Shown here piece by piece: positions 1-7,416 of a DNA stretch of 64,000 nucleotides. Under the pieces are notes generated by a model. The model saw only the letters and a program-made list of their open reading frames with translations. It did not search any database and was not told the origin of the DNA. Every line of letters starts with the position of its first letter. Positions within the stretch are counted from its first letter, which is position 1. This DNA comes from Lentzea albida (GTDB lineage: Bacteria > Actinomycetota > Actinomycetes > Mycobacteriales > Pseudonocardiaceae): positions 1 through 64,000 of the forward strand of contig NZ_FOFV01000011.1 of NCBI RefSeq assembly GCF_900111005.1. The letters are read 5' to 3'. A program made the translations under genes and the position numbers.

Positions 1-345
1 GCCGCGGACCGCTGGACCTGGCTGCTGATCACCGCCTACACCCAGCTCCGCCTCGCCCGCGACCTCACCAAAGACCTGCGCCACCCCTGGGAGAAACCCC
101 GCCCAGCACACCGGCTCAGCCCAGCACGAGTCCGACGGGGGTTTCGGAACCTGCGCCCACAACTCGCTTGTCCAGCCCGTGTCCCGAAACCCTCAAGGCC
201 AGGCCCCGGACGGCCCGCCGGAACTCCCAACCACCGGCCTGCCACACGACACGATGTTCACACCGTCACCGGCACAAACACACACAAGACCAAGCACTGC
301 AACAAACCCAAGTCGAGCAATCCACGGCCCCGCCGAACAGGTTAA
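1..345 (+). CDS. Transposase of IS copy A, C-terminal part only
   Basis: An open frame from base 1 to the TAA at 343-345 encodes the last 114 residues of a DDE transposase. It aligns without gaps to the end of the complete transposase downstream: both share RWTWLLITAYTQLRLAR and end in NPRPRRTG. They differ at scattered positions, so this is a sister element and not a recent duplicate. The tail is basic and low-complexity, as in copy B. The catalytic residues are outside the window, so activity cannot be judged. Confidence 0.75.
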   Translation, partial: AADRWTWLLITAYTQLRLARDLTKDLRHPWEKPRPAHRLSPARVRRGFRNLRPQLACPARVPKPSRPGPGRPAGTPNHRPATRHDVHTVTGTNTHKTKHCNKPKSSNPRPRRTG

Positions 346-353
346 AACTCAAG
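1..353 (+). mobile_element. Right end of a first insertion sequence (IS copy A), truncated by window edge
   Basis: The right-hand 353 bases of an IS closely related to the complete copy that follows. It contains the transposase C-terminus and ends in the terminal repeat AGGTTAAAACTCAAG (339-353), identical to the right end of the second copy. Only the four bases CTAG (354-357) separate it from the left end of copy B. The left part lies outside the window. Confidence 0.8.
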
Positions 354-408
354 CTAGCTTGAGTTTTAACCTCTGAGCGGCCGGTGTGCACCCTCGTTGA
401 TCATGAGT

Positions 409-465
409 GAAGCCCTTGGTTGATCATTCTTCTTGCGACAGAAAGAAGATCGGACCAAGGGCTTC
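409..465 (+). promoter_or_regulatory. Inverted repeat in the transposase leader
   Basis: GAAGCCCTTGGT at 409-420 is complementary to ACCAAGGGCTTC at 454-465, with further partial pairing through flanking TGATC sequences. In RNA this would form a long hairpin just before the transposase start. Such leader hairpins limit transposase translation from read-through transcripts in several IS families. The role here is inference. Confidence 0.45.
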
Positions 466-476
466 AGTTGATCAGT

Positions 477-1937
477 GTGCACCATGCCCGGGACGCCGCT
501 GCGTTCGGGGAGTTGTCGGCGTTGCGGCAGGAGTTCTACCGGTGTGTGACGCGGCGGGCGGACGCGTTGTTCGAGCTGACCGACGCGGTGTTGTGCGCCG
601 ATGGTCCGGTCCGTTCGGTGGCGGAGCTGTCGCTGGCCGGTGAGCATCGGCGCGGGCATGGCAGCGGCTATGCCGCGCTGGCGAGGGGCCGGGTGGACGT
701 CGACCGGTTGCGGACCGCGCTGGCCGGGGTGTCGCTGCCGCGTGGTGCCGCGGACGGGCGGCTGGTGCTGGCGGTGGATGTGACGTGCTGGCTGCGCCCA
801 GAGGCACACACCTGTGCGCAGCGGATCCTGTGCCACACCTACGGCCGGGGCAAGGACCAGCACATGATGGTGCCGGGCTGGCCGTACTCGATCGTCGTCG
901 CCCTGGAAGCGGGGCGTCATTCGTGGACCGCGCCGCTGGACGCGATCCGGCTCGCACCGGATGACATCGCGGCGGACGTGACCGCCCGGCAGGTTCGTCA
1001 GGTGGTGGACCGCCTGGTCGCGGCCGGGCACTGGTCACCGGGAGATCCGGAGATCCTGCTGGTCGCCGACGCCGGCTACGACGGACCCCGCTTGGCTCAC
1101 GTGCTGGCCGACCTGCCGATCGCGGTGCTGGTGCGGATGCGCTCGGATCGGGTCCTGCGCCGCCCGGCCCCACCGCATCTGCCGGGCACGATGGGCAGGC
1201 CCTGCCGCCACGGCGGCGAGTTTGCCTTCGGCGACCCCGCCACCTGGGACACACCGGGCATCACCCTCGAGACCACCACCCGGCTCTACGGCCCGGCGTT
1301 GATCCGGGCCTGGGACCGGCTGCACCCCAGGCTGACCCACCGCATCGCCTGGGCCGCCCACGACGGGAAGTTGCCCATCCTCGACGGCACCGTGATCCGG
1401 CTCGAGGTCGAGCGTCTGCCGTCGGGGGCGATCCCGAAACCCGTGTGGCTCTGGCATTCCCGTACCGGACTCGATCAGGACCAGGTGGACGTTGCCTGGC
1501 AGGCGTTCCTGCGCCGCTTCGACATCGAGCACACCTTCCGCATGCTCAAACAAACCCTCGGCTGGACCACCCCGAAACTCCGCTCACCCGACGCCGCGGA
1601 CCGCTGGACCTGGCTGCTGATCACCGCCTACACCCAGCTCCGCCTCGCCCGCGAGCTCGCCATCGATCTGCGCCGCCCCTGGGAGAAACCCCGCCCAGCC
1701 CAGCGGCTGAGCCCTTCACGGATCCGCCGCGGGTTTCGGAACCTGCGTCCACAACTGGCCTGCCCAGCCAGTGTCCCGAAACCCTCACGCCCCGGACCAG
1801 GACGCCCCGCAGGACAGTCCAACCACCAGCCCGCACCACGCCACGACGTCCATACCGTCACCAGCACAAACAAGCAGAGCGCCAAGCGAGGCAGGAAGAC
1901 CAAGTCCAGCAACCCACGACCCCGCCGAACAGGTTAA
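477..1937 (+). CDS. DDE transposase of IS copy B (IS701/IS4-like)
   Basis: The enzyme catalyses cut-and-paste movement of the surrounding IS. It has an RNase H-like DDE core: candidate catalytic residues are the Asp in LAVDVTCW, the Asp in VADAGYD and the Glu in FDIEHTFR. A basic, Ser/Pro-rich tail ends in RPRRTG. The open frame reaches back to an ATG at 420, but that codon lies inside the leader hairpin. GTG 477, just after it and directly before HHARDAAAFGEL, is preferred; TTG 468 is also possible. The gene is intact with no frameshift, so the element may still be mobile. Confidence 0.8.
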   Translation: MHHARDAAAFGELSALRQEFYRCVTRRADALFELTDAVLCADGPVRSVAELSLAGEHRRGHGSGYAALARGRVDVDRLRTALAGVSLPRGAADGRLVLAVDVTCWLRPEAHTCAQRILCHTYGRGKDQHMMVPGWPYSIVVALEAGRHSWTAPLDAIRLAPDDIAADVTARQVRQVVDRLVAAGHWSPGDPEILLVADAGYDGPRLAHVLADLPIAVLVRMRSDRVLRRPAPPHLPGTMGRPCRHGGEFAFGDPATWDTPGITLETTTRLYGPALIRAWDRLHPRLTHRIAWAAHDGKLPILDGTVIRLEVERLPSGAIPKPVWLWHSRTGLDQDQVDVAWQAFLRRFDIEHTFRMLKQTLGWTTPKLRSPDAADRWTWLLITAYTQLRLARELAIDLRRPWEKPRPAQRLSPSRIRRGFRNLRPQLACPASVPKPSRPGPGRPAGQSNHQPAPRHDVHTVTSTNKQSAKRGRKTKSSNPRPRRTG

Positions 1938-1945
1938 AACTCAAG

Positions 1946-3091
1946 CTAGATCTTGTCGGCGACCTTGATCTTGCCCTCGATGATCTGGGCCTTGTAGGCC
2001 TCGAGGATGCCCTGCAGCTTCGCGTCGATCTTGCCGCCGGACGTCGCGTACCCCATGCCGTTCGACTTCAGGTCGAAGACCTTGGGCAGCGACGCGAGGT
2101 CGTTCGCGGCGGCCGCGTGGAAGAAGTCGTAGACGGCCACGTCCACGCGCTTGAGGCTCGACGCCACGATGACGTCGCGGTTGGCCGCGAGCGCCGGCTG
2201 GTTGTACTGGTCGGCGTCGCAGCCGATGCCGAGCACACCCGCCTCCTTGATCGCCGCGAACACGCCGATGCCGGACGCGCCCGCCGCCGGGTAGAGGACG
2301 TCGGCGCCCTTGTCGATCAGACCCTTCGCGGCCTCCTGGCCCTTGGGCGGGTCCTGGAAGCCGGTGAAGTCACCGGCCGGGGTGATGTACTTCTTGTCGA
2401 GCTTCACCTTGGGCGCCGCGGTCTGCGCGCCCTGGTTGTAGCCCGCCTCGAACTTCTGGATCAGCGGGATGTCCACGCCGCCGACGAAGCCCACGTGGCA
2501 GTTCTTGCTCTGGTAGGCGGCGACGACGCCCGCGAGGAACGCGCCCTCCTGCTCGGCGAAGACCAGCGGGGTCACGTTGGTGACACCCTCCACAGCGGAG
2601 TCCACGAGTCCGAACTGGACGTTCGGGAACTCCGGCGCCACGACCTTGAGCGACTCGGTGTAGGCGAAACCGACACCGACGATCGGGTTGAACCCCTCGG
2701 ACGCGAGCTGGCGCAGGCGTGTCTGCTTCGCGGACTCGTCCTCGTTCGGCGCCGCGGAGAGCTCGCGGGTGTTCTCCTTCTTCACGCCCATGTCCGCGAT
2801 GGCCTTGTCGAACCCGGCTGCGGCGAGGTCGTTGAACGACGCGTCGCCGCGGCCACCGATGTCGTAGGCCAGGCCGATCTTCAGCGCGCTGCCGTCGACC
2901 TTCCTGCCGGCGGCAGCGGTGGTGCTGCTGGACGAGGCGGGGGCGGTGGGCGGCGTCGAGAACTCGCAGGCGCTGCCCGAAGGGGCGGAGGTGTTGTCGC
3001 CGCCACCGGAGTCCTTCGCACAGGCGCTCACCACCATGAGGCTGGTCAGCGCGATCGCGGCCACGGCGGTGCCACGCATACGACGACGCAC
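1946..3091 (-). CDS. BMP-family ABC transporter substrate-binding lipoprotein
   Basis: This is an extracytoplasmic solute receptor of the basic membrane protein/PnrA family, which usually binds purine nucleosides for an ABC importer. A basic N-terminus, a hydrophobic stretch and the lipobox VVSAC put the lipid-anchored Cys at residue 24, followed by a Gly/Ser-rich linker. The body carries family features such as LKIGLAYDIGGRGDASFN near residue 72 and VGVGFAYTES. GTG 3091 is chosen because GAGGAG lies seven bases upstream. The TAG stop is formed by the CTAG flanking the IS. Importer ATPase and permease genes, usually adjacent, are not seen; they may lie beyond the IS copies. Confidence 0.85.
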   Translation of the reverse strand: MRRRMRGTAVAAIALTSLMVVSACAKDSGGGDNTSAPSGSACEFSTPPTAPASSSSTTAAAGRKVDGSALKIGLAYDIGGRGDASFNDLAAAGFDKAIADMGVKKENTRELSAAPNEDESAKQTRLRQLASEGFNPIVGVGFAYTESLKVVAPEFPNVQFGLVDSAVEGVTNVTPLVFAEQEGAFLAGVVAAYQSKNCHVGFVGGVDIPLIQKFEAGYNQGAQTAAPKVKLDKKYITPAGDFTGFQDPPKGQEAAKGLIDKGADVLYPAAGASGIGVFAAIKEAGVLGIGCDADQYNQPALAANRDVIVASSLKRVDVAVYDFFHAAAANDLASLPKVFDLKSNGMGYATSGGKIDAKLQGILEAYKAQIIEGKIKVADKI

Positions 3092-3187
3092 GGTTCGTCT
3101 CCTCTAACTCGGCTTAGGACGCGGACGGTACCTTCCGGCCCGATCAAACCGGTTGAGAGTTCACCCACTGGGAACGAGATCTTGACG

Positions 3188-4186
3188 TCACCACGGCGAC
3201 GGCTGGGTGGTCCGGGCCAGCTCGTCGGCGTGCTGGAGCACCCCGAGTTCGCGCAGCATCCGGTCGCGCTGCGCGGGGTCGTGCGCGACGTGCGAGGCGT
3301 GCAGCGCCTTGCGCAGCCGGGCCTTGCGGCGCGGCGTCCACCTTCCGGCGACGGCGAGCTTCGCGGCTCGCAACGCAGCCTTGTCCCGCGTGCGCGCCAG
3401 GGCGTCCCGGCCGTCGTCACCCAGACCGAACACCGAGAGCAGGCGCTCCCGCACCTCGCGGCCGACGCGCGCCCACGTCGTGGTGCGCTGCCGCGCCGCG
3501 CGGATCTCGATGCCCAGCGCGAGGTGCAGCATGACCAGCCCGAGGACCGGGCCGAGCAGGACGCGGGCGGTGCCGGCGACCGGTCCGGACAGGCTGAAGG
3601 CCGCGAACGCCGCGAACGCGGTCAGCGCCCACGCGACGAGACGGGCCGGTCCGGGGCGACCGTTCTGGCGCACGCCACCGCGCATCGCCCAGCCGCACGC
3701 GACCAGTGCCGCCTCCATGACGGAGAACAGGACGACCCGCTCGACCACGTCTGTGATGCCGAGGCGCTGCTCGAAGAACCGCCACGACGTGTCGACGCTG
3801 ACACCGATGCTCATCAGCGCGACGGCGTAGAAGCCCTTCGCACCTGCGGGCTCGGTGGTGCTCTCGGCCTTGGGTTCAGCTTCGGGCCCGGCTTCGGGAG
3901 CGGGGTTCTCCGCCGCGTCCAGCTGGGCGATCAGCTCCGGCGTCAACGGGATGTGACCGCTCGTGTCGGTCACGCCGTTGCGGGCGCGCCACTCGTTCAC
4001 GATCGGCGTGGCGTACGGCCGGGTGGGCACGGTCTGGCCCTGTTTGCTCAACCAGCGGCGGACGTCCTCCACCGAAGATTCACGCGGCAGGTGCTCCAGC
4101 GCGTACTGAATCTTCGCCTTCTGGGTCCTCAAGCGGGATAAAGCGGCGTCGTGGCCGGTCAGGCGGCCGGCCTCGTCCGTGATCAC
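3188..4186 (-). CDS. Predicted membrane protein, possibly Spd/DUF2637-like
   Basis: A 332-residue protein of unknown function. Residues 1-115 are soluble and charged, with a VEDVRRWL segment and a Pro/Glu-rich linker. About four hydrophobic helices follow between residues 117 and 230 (GFYAVALMSIGVSVD, VLFSVMEAALVACGWAM, LVAWALTAFAAFAAFSL, LLGPVLGLVMLHLAL). The C-terminal 100 residues are basic. The layout recalls membrane proteins encoded by actinobacterial conjugative elements (DUF2637/Spd type), but no other transfer genes are nearby, so that link is weak. The GTG start at 4186 faces the MerR gene divergently. Confidence 0.55.
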   Translation of the reverse strand: MITDEAGRLTGHDAALSRLRTQKAKIQYALEHLPRESSVEDVRRWLSKQGQTVPTRPYATPIVNEWRARNGVTDTSGHIPLTPELIAQLDAAENPAPEAGPEAEPKAESTTEPAGAKGFYAVALMSIGVSVDTSWRFFEQRLGITDVVERVVLFSVMEAALVACGWAMRGGVRQNGRPGPARLVAWALTAFAAFAAFSLSGPVAGTARVLLGPVLGLVMLHLALGIEIRAARQRTTTWARVGREVRERLLSVFGLGDDGRDALARTRDKAALRAAKLAVAGRWTPRRKARLRKALHASHVAHDPAQRDRMLRELGVLQHADELARTTQPSPW

Positions 4187-4283
4187 TCGTGCTCTCCGTC
4201 CTCATCGTGGGGTGTACAGGGGGCACGCGGACCCGCTGGACCCTACCCGGCTACTGGACGTGAACATCATCAGGTTTTGGACA

Positions 4284-4319
4284 TTGACACTGTCACGGTT
4301 GCAGTGTCACGATCGTGAG
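4284..4319 (+). promoter_or_regulatory. Promoter and dyad operator of the MerR-type gene; apparently leaderless
   Basis: A consensus -35 box TTGACA lies at 4284-4289 and a -10-like CACGAT at 4308-4313, 18 bases apart. An inverted repeat TGACACTG (4285-4292) / CAGTGTCA (4302-4309) fills the spacer, as MerR operators do. The GTG start at 4320 lies where transcription should begin, so the transcript is probably leaderless and autoregulated. Confidence 0.6.
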
Positions 4320-5030
4320 GTGTGGACGCTCGACGAGTTGCTGGACCGCGTCTCCGCCGCGCTGGCGGCGGAGTACTCGGGCGCGCCCAACGGCCGGGTG
4401 CGCGACGTGCCCGACAAGCGGGCCGTCCGCTGGTACGCGACGACGGGCCTGGTCGACAGGCCGTCGGCGATGCGCGGCCGCTCGGCGCTGTACGAGAAGC
4501 GCCACCTGCTCCAGCTGGTGGCGGTGAAGAGACTTCAGTCGGAGGGGAGGACGCTGGCGGACATCCAGGCCGAGTTGGCCGGTGCCACCGACACGACGCT
4601 GGCGGCGATCGCCCGCGTGCCTTCGCACCTGCTGGAGAGCGATGAGGCGGGGGTGCCGGCGGAGGAGGTGCGGCCGAGGTTCTGGGCGGCGCCCGCGGCA
4701 CCTCGACCGGCGGCCGCCGACGTGGGGACGGCGGCAGGTGTGCCGACCGCGCCACCTGCGGCCGCCGCACCACCTGTGCCTGCCGCACGGCCTGCGCCAG
4801 CCGCACCACCTTCGGCCGCCGCACCACCTGCGGCTCCCACCGGAACACCGCCCGCACCACCACATCCACCCGCGTTCGCCCTCAACGGCGTAGCCCTCCC
4901 CGGAGGCGCCGTCCTCCTGATCCCCGGCACCCCGTCCGCCGCCGACCGCGCGGAGATCGCCGCCGCCGCCCGCCCACTGCTCGACCTGCTCGCCGCCCGC
5001 GGCCTGCTCAACGAAAGGGACCAGTCATGA
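4320..5030 (+). CDS. MerR-family transcriptional regulator with long Pro/Ala-rich tail
   Basis: A DNA-binding regulator. The N-terminal MerR winged-helix region spans roughly residues 1-95 (WTLDELLDRV, RAVRWYATTGLV, YEKRHLLQLVAVKRLQSEG). A low-complexity Ala/Pro segment follows (about residues 120-185), then a short C-terminal domain ending near LLDLLAARGLL. The frame stays open back to 4179, but GTG 4320 starts the HTH domain and sits next to the promoter and dyad. The stop overlaps the ATG of the VIT/VWA gene (ATGA, 5027-5030), so the pair is translationally coupled. The signal sensed is unknown; a dedicated effector domain is not visible. Confidence 0.75.
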   Translation: MWTLDELLDRVSAALAAEYSGAPNGRVRDVPDKRAVRWYATTGLVDRPSAMRGRSALYEKRHLLQLVAVKRLQSEGRTLADIQAELAGATDTTLAAIARVPSHLLESDEAGVPAEEVRPRFWAAPAAPRPAAADVGTAAGVPTAPPAAAAPPVPAARPAPAAPPSAAAPPAAPTGTPPAPPHPPAFALNGVALPGGAVLLIPGTPSAADRAEIAAAARPLLDLLAARGLLNERDQS

Positions 5031-7372
5031 CCATCTCCGTCGCCCCGATGAAGGCCGCCGAAGCCGACCGCATCGGCCGGACGACCGAGGACGCGGGTCT
5101 CGGCGCGCTGCGCACCGAACGGGGCAACCTGCCCCTCGAGGCCCTGGACGTGAGAGCGCAGATAACAGGGCTGGTAGGCCGAGTCGTCTTGACCGCCGGG
5201 TTCGTCAACACCCACGACACCGCGCTCGAAGCGACGTACGTGTTCCCGTTGCCGGACCGGGCCGCCGTCACCGGCATGAAGATGACCGCCGGTGACCGGA
5301 CCGTCGAGGCCGACCTGCAGGAGCGGGCGCAGGCGCGGCAGACCTACGACGACGCGATCGCGGCGGGCAGGCGGGCGTCGATCGTCGAGGAGGAGCGGCC
5401 GGACGTCTTCACCATGCGGGTCGGCAACATCCCGCAGGGGGAGCGGGTGTCCGTCGAGCTGACGCTGGTGGGGCCGCTGGTGTTCGAGGACGGTGCGGCC
5501 ACGTTCCGGTTCCCGCTGGTGGTGGCGCCGCGGTACGTGCCGGGCTCGCCGTTGCCGGGGCCGTCGGTCGGGGACGGGCACGCCCAGGACACCGACGTGG
5601 TGCCGGACGCGTCCCGGATCACGCCGCCCGTGCTGCTGCCCGGGTTCCCGAACCCCGTGCGGCTCGGCATCGGCGTGGAGATCGACTCCGCCGGCCTCGA
5701 ACTCGGGGAGGTGCGGTCGAGCCTTCACACGGTGGTCACCGAGGGCACCACGGTGACGGTCACGCCCGGTGAGCGGGTCGACCGCGACTTCGTGCTGCGC
5801 CTGCAGTACCGGGGCAACAGCTCCGCGGTCGTGTGCGTGCCCGACGAGGACGACAGCGGCGAGGGCACCTACCAGCTGACGGTCCTGCCGCCCGAGCCCG
5901 AGACGGCCGTGCGGCCGCGGGACGTCGTGCTGCTGCTCGACCGGTCCGGCAGCATGTCCGGCTGGAAGATGGTGGCGGCCCGGCGGGCGGCCGCGCGCAT
6001 CGTCGACACGCTGACGAACGACGACACGTTCTCCGTCATCAGCTTCGACGACCGGCTCGAACGTCCCGAGGCGCTCGGACAGGGGCTTGTCTCGGGCACC
6101 GACCGCCACCGGTTCCGGGCCGTCGAGCACCTCGCGGCCGTGCAGGCGCGCGGGGGCACCGAGCTGTACGAGCCGCTGCGGCAGGGGCTCGGGTTGCTGG
6201 CGGACGCCCAGTCGGAGCGGGACCCCGTGCTCGTGCTCGTCACGGACGGCCAGGTCGGCAACGAGGACCAGGTGCTGCGCGACATCACGCCGCTGATCAG
6301 CCGGACGCGCGTGCACGCCGTGGGCATCGACACGGCCGTCAACGCGGGCTTCCTCGGCAGGCTCGCCGCCGCGGGAGCGGGCCGGTGCGAACTGGTCGAG
6401 AGCGAGGACCGGCTGGACGAGGCCATGACCCACATCCAGCGGCGGATCGGCGCGCCCGTCGTCACCGACGTGGTGGTGGAGCCGACGTCCGACCTGCCCA
6501 GGCAGGCCACCGCCATCTATCCGGGCGTGCCCCTGGTCTCGTTCGGCCGGTACCGCGGTGCGGCGCCGAAGGAGTTCACCGTGCGCGGCCGGACCCGCGA
6601 CGGCGCGGACTGGCAGGAGTCGGTGCCCGTGCGGGAGCACACGTCACCGGCCGTCCGGGCGCAGTGGGCCCGTGCCGCGCTGCGCGACCTGGAGGACCGG
6701 TACGCCGTCGGCGACCGGTCGCTCGAGTCGACGATCGTGGAGACGTCGTTGAAGTTCGGCGTGCTGTGCCGCTTCACCGCGTTCGTCGCGGTGGACGAGC
6801 GGGTCGTGTCCGACGGCACGGTCCACCGCGTGGTGCAGCCGGTCGAGCAGCCCGCGGGCTGGGAGATGCGCGCTCCGGGCGCTCCGATGCCGGCACCGAG
6901 CTTCGCCGGCGGGGCACGCGTCTTCGGCGGGGCCAGCCCGTTCGCCGGCGCACCCGCCTCGTTCGACGCGGCGATGCCCCTGCCGCCCGCCCCGCCGATG
7001 GCCGCGGCTCCCCAGCCGGGGAGCGCCCCCAAGCGGATGCGGGCGTCCGCACCGATGCCGGTGCCGATGCCGTTGCCCACCAGTGATCCGGCCGACCTGC
7101 ACGAGGTCGTCGCACGGGAGGTGCGGCGCCTGGAGCAGGACGCGGCACTGCCCGCGTGGGAGCGCCGCGACCTGCTCGCCGACCTGGCGAGCCGGCTCGG
7201 CACCCTGATCGCGGGCAGGCAGGGCCCCGCGTACGCGCCGGTGCACGGCCTCGTCGCCGAGATCACCGCCGGGGGAGACGTCGACGAGCTGTGGGCGCGG
7301 GCCCTGGAGGTCCTGCGGGAGTTCGGGGCGGGCGAGGCCGAGCCGCAGCGGCGCAGGAGGTTCTGGCGCTGA
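5027..7372 (+). CDS. VIT and von Willebrand factor A domain protein
   Basis: A 781-residue protein with the two-domain layout of inter-alpha-trypsin-inhibitor heavy-chain relatives. A VIT domain covers roughly residues 10-140 (including YVFPLPDRAAVTGM, then RQTYDDAI). A VWA domain begins near residue 295, with the MIDAS metal site DRSGSMSG. The C-terminal third has a Pro/Ala/Met-rich segment. No signal peptide or membrane helix is evident, so it is probably cytoplasmic. It is coupled to the upstream MerR gene by a 4-base overlap, suggesting it is a target or partner of that regulator. Its biochemical role in bacteria is not established. Confidence 0.8.
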   Translation: MTISVAPMKAAEADRIGRTTEDAGLGALRTERGNLPLEALDVRAQITGLVGRVVLTAGFVNTHDTALEATYVFPLPDRAAVTGMKMTAGDRTVEADLQERAQARQTYDDAIAAGRRASIVEEERPDVFTMRVGNIPQGERVSVELTLVGPLVFEDGAATFRFPLVVAPRYVPGSPLPGPSVGDGHAQDTDVVPDASRITPPVLLPGFPNPVRLGIGVEIDSAGLELGEVRSSLHTVVTEGTTVTVTPGERVDRDFVLRLQYRGNSSAVVCVPDEDDSGEGTYQLTVLPPEPETAVRPRDVVLLLDRSGSMSGWKMVAARRAAARIVDTLTNDDTFSVISFDDRLERPEALGQGLVSGTDRHRFRAVEHLAAVQARGGTELYEPLRQGLGLLADAQSERDPVLVLVTDGQVGNEDQVLRDITPLISRTRVHAVGIDTAVNAGFLGRLAAAGAGRCELVESEDRLDEAMTHIQRRIGAPVVTDVVVEPTSDLPRQATAIYPGVPLVSFGRYRGAAPKEFTVRGRTRDGADWQESVPVREHTSPAVRAQWARAALRDLEDRYAVGDRSLESTIVETSLKFGVLCRFTAFVAVDERVVSDGTVHRVVQPVEQPAGWEMRAPGAPMPAPSFAGGARVFGGASPFAGAPASFDAAMPLPPAPPMAAAPQPGSAPKRMRASAPMPVPMPLPTSDPADLHEVVAREVRRLEQDAALPAWERRDLLADLASRLGTLIAGRQGPAYAPVHGLVAEITAGGDVDELWARALEVLREFGAGEAEPQRRRRFWR

Positions 7373-7416
7373 TCGGACGATTGCCCGTGTGAGGGTTGTG
7401 CCGCAACGCTTTCCCC

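Larger units (their letters stand above)
358..1945 (+). mobile_element. Complete insertion sequence (IS copy B), IS701-like, 1588 bp
   Basis: The element is bounded by perfect 15-bp inverted repeats, CTTGAGTTTTAACCT at 358-372 and its complement at 1931-1945. It is flanked by a direct repeat CTAG at 354-357 and 1946-1949. A 4-bp CTAG-type target duplication is characteristic of the IS701 group (established knowledge). One transposase fills the element. The right CTAG supplies the TAG stop of the neighbouring BMP lipoprotein gene; the left CTAG is shared with IS copy A. Both copies therefore chose the same target. Confidence 0.85.

Noticed and set aside
1445-4141. 898-codon open frame on the plus strand across the IS and the BMP gene
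   Set aside because: It runs antisense to the clear BMP lipoprotein and the membrane protein; its Arg/Leu/Val-rich translation has no domain and reflects GC-rich codon bias.
4535-6640. 701-codon minus-strand frame opposite the MerR and VIT/VWA genes
   Set aside because: His/Arg/Gly-rich shadow translation; the opposite strand has recognisable domains and overlapping starts.
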